NCBI GenBank assembly: GCA_019084435.1
Contig: JAHRFV010000218.1
Location: 1-12,116 of the forward strand
DNA: 12,116 bases
Direction of reading: 5' to 3'
DNA from: Dethiosulfatibacter sp.
Lineage (GTDB): Bacteria; Bacillota_A; Clostridia; Tissierellales; Dethiosulfatibacteraceae
The position numbers were made by a program, and so were the translations under genes. Within the stretch, counting starts at the first letter, position 1, and each line of letters begins with the position of its first letter. Shown in pieces: positions 6,281 through 12,116 of this stretch. The notes under the pieces are model-generated. The model saw only the letters and a program-made list of their open reading frames with translations. It made no database searches and was not told where the DNA came from.

Positions 6281-7519
6281 TTATTGGAAAAGACCAAACA
6301 ATCTTACAAGGATAAATCCTAGGACATCTCCGCCCATATCAATGCTTGAATTCATAACTGTTGCATCGGCTAAACCAAGTGCAGCCATTGTTCCAGTATG
6401 AATAGTTGCCATGTTGGTCGCTATTAGTAGAGCAGGAACCATCCACAATAATGTAAATGTAACCATTCTCACAACATTGCCTTTGAAATATGGTGCTACA
6501 GCACCTACCCAATATGGAATCAACGCCAAGCTTGCAATTGGTATCATACCATTACCAGGCAGTAATACTGCTAAAAGTACAGTTAAAGGATAAAGAATTA
6601 CAGCGGCTGCCATTACTGATGGATGCCCTAAAAGCGCAGCACAATCAACAGCAACATAAAGCTCTCTTCCTTCAAACTTCTCTTGCACAAACTCGGTAAC
6701 TGAATTTGCTATAGGGATGACTCCTTCGCAAAGAACTGATACAGTCTTTGAAAGGAAAACCATCAATACTCCCACCTGTATGCCAAGATTTAATATGCCG
6801 GCTAGGTTATAGCCTCCCATTAATCCTATTATAGCACCTATTACGGCACCCATGACGCCTAATTCTCCAAAAATTCCGAATTTTTTACGGATATTCTGAG
6901 GTGAAGCATTCAACTTGTTGAATCCTGGAATTTTATCAAAAATCTTATCAACCGGACCAGCAAACAATCCTAGAAATGTTACGCAACAAGGGACTGAAAT
7001 ACCTGGCATTTCGTTGAATTCCTGATATTTTTTTGCAGTGAAGTCAGCTACAAATGAACCGATGGTCAAAAATATTACTGCTGCAACAACACCTAGTATT
7101 ACATTGCCTGTAATAAACCATACAAACCCGCCTACAACTTGTCCGTGCCACAAGCTCCAAATGTCCGTCCACATCGTTTTAGTCACTTTCAAAATGACTA
7201 GCACAGCGTTTACTGCTAATGTTGCCACAATTACAAATGCCAGCCCTGGCCATGTAAATGCTATTCCAGCTGATGCCCAACCCACATCTGTAATTACCAG
7301 ATTTGTGTCAAATCTTGCAGCAAAAGCCTGAATTGCTGGTGTTAATGTTGCTGTTGCATTATTAACGATTACAAATAACGCTGCTAGACCTATACCTGCA
7401 TAAAGTGCGCCTCTTAAACTCTTACTAAGTCCAGCTTGAAAAACTAATCCGAGAATGAATAATACGATTGCTACCAATACCGGTCCACCTAAACTTCCCA
7501 AAATCGCTGCTACATTCAT
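6281..7519 (-). CDS. PTS IIC permease, galactitol (GatC) family
   Basis: This integral membrane transporter imports and, with IIB, phosphorylates its substrate. The 412-residue sequence is mostly hydrophobic, with roughly ten to twelve possible membrane segments (for example about 9-28, 37-54, 93-112, 130-152, 221-245, 302-325). GatC-family hallmarks are the cytoplasmic loop IPGFNKLNASPQNIRKKFGI (about 203-222) followed by FGE, and LGHPSVMA (about 294-301). ATG 7519 follows GGAGG with a 6-nt spacer; an in-frame TTG at 7534 is rejected because that ribosome binding site lies downstream of it. It follows IIB by 24 nt. GatC relatives carry galactitol and other polyols, so a polyol or modified polyol is the best substrate class, but the exact compound cannot be read from sequence. 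Confidence 0.93.
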   Translation of the reverse strand: MNVAAILGSLGGPVLVAIVLFILGLVFQAGLSKSLRGALYAGIGLAALFVIVNNATATLTPAIQAFAARFDTNLVITDVGWASAGIAFTWPGLAFVIVATLAVNAVLVILKVTKTMWTDIWSLWHGQVVGGFVWFITGNVILGVVAAVIFLTIGSFVADFTAKKYQEFNEMPGISVPCCVTFLGLFAGPVDKIFDKIPGFNKLNASPQNIRKKFGIFGELGVMGAVIGAIIGLMGGYNLAGILNLGIQVGVLMVFLSKTVSVLCEGVIPIANSVTEFVQEKFEGRELYVAVDCAALLGHPSVMAAAVILYPLTVLLAVLLPGNGMIPIASLALIPYWVGAVAPYFKGNVVRMVTFTLLWMVPALLIATNMATIHTGTMAALGLADATVMNSSIDMGGDVLGFILVRLFGLFQ

Positions 7520-7543
7520 GTTTTTCCTCCACAAATTATATTA

Positions 7544-7849
7544 TTATTCCTTGTATATCTCTTCCATTTTTGCAATAATTTCCTTGGTTAATTCCTCTTT
7601 TTTCTTTTTACTGCCGATCAAATAGGGCATACCTTGAAATCCTGGTGCTTGAAAATCTTCATTCATCTTAGTCATCCAGACAACAACCATATTCTTTCGA
7701 CCATTCAATGGTTCAATGTCTCCAATCGTGGCTATACGAACATCCACATCATAAATACCCATTTTATGTAAATACTCTTGGATTGTCATTTTTGCATTTG
7801 TAGATGTATTAATGCCAGCGCCACACACACATAAAACAAGTTTATCCAC
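7544..7849 (-). CDS. PTS IIB component, galactitol (GatB) family
   Basis: This 101-residue cytosolic protein receives phosphate from IIA on a cysteine and passes it to the sugar or polyol bound by IIC. The phospho-cysteine loop is clear: CGAGINTS with Cys9, as in GatB proteins. The start is GTG 7849, preceded by AGGAGG with an 8-nt spacer. It is the first gene after the promoter at 7969-7998 and opens the PTS transcription unit; the cognate IIC follows after 24 nt. The C-terminal PYLIGSKKKKEELTKEI segment fits the end of the GatB fold with an unusually lysine-rich stretch. Confidence 0.93.
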   Translation of the reverse strand: MDKLVLCVCGAGINTSTNAKMTIQEYLHKMGIYDVDVRIATIGDIEPLNGRKNMVVVWMTKMNEDFQAPGFQGMPYLIGSKKKKEELTKEIIAKMEEIYKE

Positions 7850-7925
7850 TGAAACTTCCTCCTCTCTTAATTGTATTCTTGATCAATTGTTGGGTTAACC
7901 TTTATCCATTCCCTCCTTTCTATGA

Positions 7926-7939
7926 AGAAAAGGTTTTCT
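7926..7939. promoter_or_regulatory. Perfect 14-bp palindrome-like site in the PTS leader (possible operator)
   Basis: The sequence AGAAAAGGTTTTCT has perfect 6-bp arms around GG and lies about 25-35 nt downstream of the predicted transcription start. That is a sensible position for a repressor site or a small leader hairpin. It lacks the central CG of a cre site. No regulator gene is in the window, and A/T-rich palindromes arise by chance, so this is tentative. Confidence 0.3.
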
Positions 7940-7968
7940 CATTGTTTTTTTACAGATGTCTTTTTTAA

Positions 7969-7998
7969 ATTATATCATGCAATATTCACTTAAGTCAA
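7969..7998 (-). promoter_or_regulatory. Sigma-A-type promoter of the PTS/corrinoid operon
   Basis: On the minus strand, TTGACT (bases 7998-7993) is separated by 18 nt from a perfect TATAAT (7974-7969), with a TG one base upstream of the -10 box (extended -10). It starts only about 17 nt after the lipA stop codon and gives a leader of roughly 110 nt before the GTG of IIB. I see no intrinsic terminator between lipA and this promoter, so readthrough from the upstream genes is also possible. Confidence 0.82.
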
Positions 7999-8014
7999 TT
8001 TACAAATATTTAAT

Positions 8015-8875
8015 TCACATATGTGCATTAAATTGCGAAACTGCTTCTGCAGCTTTGTAAGAACTTCTCACAAAAGGTCCTGATGCAACATAGCTGAATC
8101 CAATATCATAAGCTAATTTTTCATACTGTTTAAACTGATCTGGATTGATATACTCCACAACTGGGTAGTGTTTTTTTGATGGCTGCAAGTATTGACCGAT
8201 TGTAACAATCCTGCATCCAACATCATATAAATCATTAAGAACCGTTTCTACTTCTTTATAGTTTTCTCCTAAGCCCACCATTAATCCCGATTTTACCACT
8301 GCGTAGTGCTGACTTTCAGCTGCATGACCGAGCACTCTCAAAGAGCGCTCATATTGAGCTTCTGGCCTTACTGAAGGATACAAGCGGCTTATAGTTTCAA
8401 TATTATGTCCAAAGACTTCTGGCTTTTCATTAAGAACTAGGTTCACAGACTCAACACTTCCTTTGAAATCAGGCACTAATACTTCTACTGTAGGGGTTTC
8501 CTTCAAGGTCTTTATTTTGTTGATAACCTTAGCAAACATAGACGCTCCACCATCATCTAAATCATCACGTGTAACAGATGTGATCACAACATGACCAAGC
8601 TTGAGTCTTTTGACAGCTTCATATACAAGTTCAGGCTCTCGCGTATCTACCGCTAGACCTTCCTGGTATTCTACATTGCAAAACGCACAAGTCCTAGTAC
8701 ATCTTTTTCCTAGAATCATAAATGTAGCCGTATGGTTACTATAACACTCACTCCTATTTGGACAAGCTGCATAATCACATACCGTATGAATTTCAAGATC
8801 TCCGATTGTTTCTTCAACAAATGTCAAATCATAATCTGCTTTATGCTTAACTCTCAACCAAATTGGTTTAATCAT
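8015..8875 (-). CDS. lipA: Lipoyl synthase (radical SAM)
   Basis: LipA inserts two sulfur atoms into the octanoyl group attached to lipoyl domains of 2-oxoacid dehydrogenase E2 or GcvH. The auxiliary cluster motif CX4CX5C (Cys33, Cys38, Cys44), the radical SAM motif CX3CX2C (Cys59, Cys63, Cys66) and the C-terminal RSSY serine motif (270-273) are all present. ATG 8875 gives 286 residues beginning MIKPIWLRVKH, which matches the family N-terminus (RKPDWLR-like). An upstream ATG at 8908 would add 11 residues overlapping the methyltransferase gene and has no ribosome binding site. The gene starts 1 nt after the methyltransferase stop codon (TAG T ATG), pointing to coupled translation. Its position next to E2 and E3 genes suggests it serves that complex. 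No lipoate ligase or octanoyltransferase is in view. Confidence 0.95.
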   Translation of the reverse strand: MIKPIWLRVKHKADYDLTFVEETIGDLEIHTVCDYAACPNRSECYSNHTATFMILGKRCTRTCAFCNVEYQEGLAVDTREPELVYEAVKRLKLGHVVITSVTRDDLDDGGASMFAKVINKIKTLKETPTVEVLVPDFKGSVESVNLVLNEKPEVFGHNIETISRLYPSVRPEAQYERSLRVLGHAAESQHYAVVKSGLMVGLGENYKEVETVLNDLYDVGCRIVTIGQYLQPSKKHYPVVEYINPDQFKQYEKLAYDIGFSYVASGPFVRSSYKAAEAVSQFNAHM

Positions 8876-8876
8876 A

Positions 8877-10001
8877 CTAGTACTTGCCGTGTATCTTTGC
8901 AAACTCATACATTGCGAAAAAATTTTCTACTGGGCAATCGATTTGTAAATGATTGGCAGGAGAACAAATATAGCCACCGTCTTTCTTTAACGCATCCATA
9001 CGTTTCTTAACATCCTCTTCAACCATGTCCAAGGTTCCATTCATAGCAGTTTGTATATCCACCGCACCATGAAAAATAACACGATCTCCAAACGCAGCTT
9101 TTAATTCGGCAGAATCCATCCCTGTTGCCAAAGGCTGAATTGGATTTAGAATTTCTACGCCCGCTTCTAATAAATCTGGAATCAAACCTCTTACAGCGCC
9201 ACATGAATGTAAAAATACCTTCACATCCGGATTGACTGATTTGACAGCTTTTGCCAATTTAATATGACTATCTTTAAAGAATTTTCTAAATATATCAGGT
9301 GAAATAAATGTCGATTGTTGTGTCCCATAATCAGAAGCAAATTCTATCCACTCAATGTATTCTGCTACCGGCTCTAGATAATAGACATTTATATCGATAA
9401 TAAGTTCTGTGACCTTCTCAATTAATTTGCGTGCAAATTCAGGATTTATATATAAATCCATTAAAAACTGCTCTATGCCTCTTAAATATTGACATACTTC
9501 TAGGAACAGACCGGAGATTGCTGTTGTAGATGTAATAGCATAATCAGTATTTTCATACCAATCTTTCGCTTGCTCTCTTAGACCTCGAATTCGACCAGGA
9601 TCTCTAGCTATCGGCCATTTATATGTCTCAAGATCTTCAATGGTTGCATTCTCTAAAGGATACTTTGTAATTGATGGATGAACACCTATAACCTTTCGAC
9701 CAACACCCCACTCATCAATGATATTACCATCTTCATCTTCATATTTAGAAAAGTAGTCGGGCTTTCCAATATGGATGTGTCTGAAATCAGAGCCAACCAT
9801 ATCACTGATTCGATAATCCACATATTCTGTTGTTGATCCTTTTCTGATTCGATCTTCTTCTTTTGCTTCCAAACCGACATGTTTACAGATATCTAAATAT
9901 AGCTCTGTATGCAATCGACTTGCACATCCCCACAAGTCCACTGGTACTCTATCTGGTTCTTGGTGATTTAATACCATTCTTACTCGTTCTCTTGAATTCA
10001 T
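8877..10001 (-). CDS. Cobamide-dependent methyltransferase, URO-D/MtaA/MtvB superfamily
   Basis: This 374-residue TIM-barrel protein is of the type often annotated as uroporphyrinogen decarboxylase. The zinc motif of the methyltransferase branch is present: His265-x-Cys267 (FLHSCG) and Cys346 (GYICSPAN), a spacing of 78 residues, close to that of MtaA-like enzymes. True HemE lacks this triad. Such proteins either move a methyl group from a methoxylated or methylated substrate to a corrinoid protein (MtvB-like) or from the corrinoid to a thiol (MtaA-like). The corrinoid protein at 3401-4033 is the obvious partner. ATG 10001 (MNSRERVRMV) follows AGGAGG with a 9-nt spacer; a longer reading from 10106 would run into lpd and is rejected. 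It lies 28 nt after lpd. The substrate cannot be told from sequence. Confidence 0.9.
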   Translation of the reverse strand: MNSRERVRMVLNHQEPDRVPVDLWGCASRLHTELYLDICKHVGLEAKEEDRIRKGSTTEYVDYRISDMVGSDFRHIHIGKPDYFSKYEDEDGNIIDEWGVGRKVIGVHPSITKYPLENATIEDLETYKWPIARDPGRIRGLREQAKDWYENTDYAITSTTAISGLFLEVCQYLRGIEQFLMDLYINPEFARKLIEKVTELIIDINVYYLEPVAEYIEWIEFASDYGTQQSTFISPDIFRKFFKDSHIKLAKAVKSVNPDVKVFLHSCGAVRGLIPDLLEAGVEILNPIQPLATGMDSAELKAAFGDRVIFHGAVDIQTAMNGTLDMVEEDVKKRMDALKKDGGYICSPANHLQIDCPVENFFAMYEFAKIHGKY

Positions 10002-10029
10002 ATTCTCACTCCTCCTATATAAGGTATAG

Positions 10030-11397
10030 TTAAAAACCGTGAATGGATTTAAATGCAATCTCTTCACAACATTCCATGAAAATTTCAGATATTGTCGGAT
10101 GCGCATGAATCGTATGTGCTATTTCATCAGCCGTAGCTTCTAAACCTAGGGCAAGACCCGCTTCCGCAATCAAATTCGATGCATCATAGCCAAATATATG
10201 AACGCCTAAGATCTCATTATACTTGGTTTCTGATACAACCTTCATATAGCCTTCAGTTTCATCCATGCATAACGCCTTACCGTTCCAACCATATTTAAAT
10301 CTCCCCGTTTTAATTTCTCCACTATTCAGGGCTTCTTTTTCGGTTAACCCTACAGATGCAATTTCAGGAATTGTATAAACCACACTTGGATTGGTTTTGT
10401 AAGACATTTTTTTACCGTCTCCAAGAGAAATGTGGTCGGCTGCTACAATAGCTTCAGCTGAGGCTACATGTGCTAGCTGCATTTTCCCATTGGCATCACC
10501 TATGCAATAAATATTAGGAATACTAGACTGCATGTAATCATTTACGACAACTGAACCATTCTCTATCAGGATGTCTACATTTAGAAGTTCAGGTAACACA
10601 GTTCGCCTACCCACTGACATGAGTACCGTATCAACGTAAAGCTTTTGTGCGCCTAATGAAAGCTCCAACTTACCATTATGTCTCTTAATCGAATTGAGTT
10701 GTGTATTGACACGAATATCTACACCTCTCTCTTTTAGTACTTCAGAAAGACTGGCAGTTACTTCTTCATCAAAGCTCGGTAGGATATTTGGCATTTTTTC
10801 AATGACAGTCACATCGACACCAAATATATTATATATTGATGCAAATTCCATGCCGATAACGCCGCCACCAATTATAGCCATTGATTTTGGCAACACACTT
10901 TGCGATAATAATTCCTCACTTGATAGAACACCATCCAATTCAATCCCTGGTATAGGAGGTGTGATAGATGCTGAGCCAGTTGCAATAATAATATGATCAG
11001 TTGAAAGTACAACATCTCCATATGATGTGTGTACCTTAACCGTATTAGAATCAAAAATCTTTGCCGTTCCTTCGATTACTTCAACACCATTCTTTTTTAG
11101 AAGTTGTTTAACACCTGTTGTCAGTTGCTTGACAATGCTATCTTTTCGTTTCATCATTTTCGCAAAATCAATGGTATATCCATTAACATCCACACCCAAG
11201 CTACTGCTTTTCTTTAAATCTTTGATGAAAGCAGCATTTTTAAATAAAGCTTTTGTGGGAATACAGCCGACATTAAGACAGACTCCACCAATTTTACCCT
11301 TCTCAACAATTGATACTTTCATTCCTCTTTGAGCACATCTGATGGCAGCAACATAGCCACCAGGTCCACTTCCAATAACAACTACATTCTTTCTCAC
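10030..11397 (-). CDS. lpdA: Dihydrolipoyl dehydrogenase (E3)
   Basis: E3 reoxidises dihydrolipoamide of 2-oxoacid (or acetoin) dehydrogenase complexes or of the glycine cleavage system, reducing NAD+. The 455-residue protein shows the FAD motif GSGPGGYVAA (9-18), the redox disulfide in GGVCLNVGC (Cys40, Cys45), the NAD motif GGGVIGMEFAS (177-187), a second FAD motif near IYCIGDANG, and the C-terminal catalytic HAHPTISE with His433 and Glu438. There is no N-terminal lipoyl domain. The start is GTG 11397 with AGGAGG 5 nt upstream; that site overlaps the E2 stop codon (TAGGAGG). Together with the E2 gene this is the typical 3' end of a dehydrogenase-complex operon. Confidence 0.96.
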   Translation of the reverse strand: MRKNVVVIGSGPGGYVAAIRCAQRGMKVSIVEKGKIGGVCLNVGCIPTKALFKNAAFIKDLKKSSSLGVDVNGYTIDFAKMMKRKDSIVKQLTTGVKQLLKKNGVEVIEGTAKIFDSNTVKVHTSYGDVVLSTDHIIIATGSASITPPIPGIELDGVLSSEELLSQSVLPKSMAIIGGGVIGMEFASIYNIFGVDVTVIEKMPNILPSFDEEVTASLSEVLKERGVDIRVNTQLNSIKRHNGKLELSLGAQKLYVDTVLMSVGRRTVLPELLNVDILIENGSVVVNDYMQSSIPNIYCIGDANGKMQLAHVASAEAIVAADHISLGDGKKMSYKTNPSVVYTIPEIASVGLTEKEALNSGEIKTGRFKYGWNGKALCMDETEGYMKVVSETKYNEILGVHIFGYDASNLIAEAGLALGLEATADEIAHTIHAHPTISEIFMECCEEIAFKSIHGF

Positions 11398-11406
11398 GTA
11401 TTCCTC

Positions 11407-12116
11407 CTAAAGAATAATCTTGTAGGGTTCTTCAATCATGTCCCTGATAGATGCCAATAATTTCATAGCTGGCACGCCGTCCAAAGCCCTGTGGTCAAAA
11501 GTATGACTTAGCCACATCATAGGACGGATAACAATCTCATCCTCTACCACAACAGGTTTTTTGTTGACACGTCCCAGACCAAGAATATGACTTTCAGGAG
11601 AATTTAGAATTGGGGTGAAAATATCAGCCCCTAGCATGCCAATATTACTGATAGTCATACAGCCACCGGTTAGTTCATCCTTATTAAGGCTGCCATTTTT
11701 GGCTTTTTCTATCAAACGTCTCTTTTCTCCATTGATTTCTAGGAGGCCTTTTTGGTCCACTCTCTTGATGACTGGTACTATTAAACCTTCATCTAAGGCT
11801 ACTGCCACACTAATATTAATATCTTGATGCTCTATAAGCATACCGTCAATTAACGACACATTTGCCTTTGGATGTTCAACTAATGCCATACCCATTATCT
11901 TTATTAGTACATCTGTCATGTTGATTTGATTTGATCGGCTTTCTGATATAGAATTAAGGCGATTACAAAGTTCAATGATCTTACTGACATCAACTTCAAC
12001 AGTCAAAGTTACCATTGTTACGTTTTGCCAAATACTGGTCAATTTATTAGCAGATATTTTCCTTATACCTGTAAGATTCACTGCTTTTGGCATGGTCTTC
12101 TTTACTTTTTCAAGGA
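11407..12116 (-). CDS. 2-oxoacid/acetoin dehydrogenase E2 acyltransferase, 5'-truncated by window edge
   Basis: This is the catalytic domain of a dihydrolipoamide acyltransferase. The ATG at 12093 is preceded in frame by LEKVKKT and the frame stays open to the window edge, so it is probably internal and the true start lies outside. From that Met, the sequence has the domain-opening LTGIRKISANKL, a DEGLIVPVI strand (101-109), a TISNIGMLGAD segment and the active-site DHRALDG with His201 and Asp205. The lipoyl and E3-binding domains should be upstream. It transfers the acyl group from lipoamide to CoA. Whether the complex acts on pyruvate, acetoin or a branched-chain oxoacid cannot be decided without the E1 genes. 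Confidence 0.9.
   Translation of the reverse strand, partial: LEKVKKTMPKAVNLTGIRKISANKLTSIWQNVTMVTLTVEVDVSKIIELCNRLNSISESRSNQINMTDVLIKIMGMALVEHPKANVSLIDGMLIEHQDINISVAVALDEGLIVPVIKRVDQKGLLEINGEKRRLIEKAKNGSLNKDELTGGCMTISNIGMLGADIFTPILNSPESHILGLGRVNKKPVVVEDEIVIRPMMWLSHTFDHRALDGVPAMKLLASIRDMIEEPYKIIL

Noticed and set aside
7850..8014. Sigma-54 (-12/-24) promoter or LevR-type control for the PTS genes
   Set aside because: No TGGCAC-N5-TTGCA-like element is visible; a sigma-A promoter with a perfect -10 explains the region.
8876..8908. N-terminal extension of LipA (MSLQRYTASTS)
   Set aside because: It lies inside the methyltransferase coding end and lacks a ribosome binding site; the family N-terminus matches from MIKPIWLR.
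8877..10001. Uroporphyrinogen decarboxylase (hemE) for haem synthesis
   Set aside because: The His-x-Cys plus distant Cys zinc motif is typical of cobamide methyltransferases, and no tetrapyrrole genes are nearby.
10002..10106. N-terminal extension of the methyltransferase (MRIRQYLKFSWNV...)
   Set aside because: It overlaps the 3' end of lpd. The AGGAGG at 10016-10011 sets the start at ATG 10001, where the family-typical MNSRERV begins.

Overview
The window looks like chromosome from an AT-rich, low-GC Gram-positive anaerobe, most likely a Clostridia-type member of the Bacillota. The grounds are strong AGGAGG ribosome binding sites with frequent GTG and TTG starts, an HPr with both His15 and Ser46, a perfect-consensus CcpA operator (cre), and corrinoid methyltransferase genes. 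I cannot name the species from the sequence. Every real gene lies on the minus strand, so transcription runs from high to low coordinates.

Region 1 (12116 to 8015) is tightly packed. It holds the 3' part of a 2-oxoacid dehydrogenase E2 acyltransferase (cut by the window edge), dihydrolipoyl dehydrogenase, a zinc methyltransferase of the uroporphyrinogen decarboxylase (URO-D/MtaA/MtvB) superfamily, and lipoyl synthase. Gaps are 1 to 28 nt and two junctions look translationally coupled. The E1 genes and the lipoyl domain of E2 should lie just upstream, outside the window.

Region 2 (about 7998 to 184) starts at a near-consensus sigma-A promoter right after lipA. It encodes a galactitol-type PTS (IIB, IIC, a cre site, IIA), a second degenerate IIB-like protein, a NifS-like cysteine desulfurase, a 251-nt intergenic stretch with four tandem hairpins, a corrinoid protein, PTS enzyme I, HPr and an iron-type alcohol dehydrogenase. 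It ends at a bidirectional intrinsic terminator near 109-158.

The combination is unusual: a sugar/polyol PTS with its own general PTS proteins, interleaved with a one-carbon methyl-transfer pair (URO-D methyltransferase and corrinoid protein) and lipoate/2-oxoacid dehydrogenase genes. A reasonable but unproven reading is PTS uptake of an O-methylated polyol or sugar, corrinoid-dependent demethylation, oxidation by the alcohol dehydrogenase, and entry of a 2-oxoacid or acetoin-like product into the dehydrogenase complex.

The left edge is anomalous. Bases 1-121 are the exact reverse complement of 147-267 and re-encode the last 27 residues of the alcohol dehydrogenase. This fold-back is centred on the terminator hairpin and most likely reflects an assembly or amplification artefact at a contig end.
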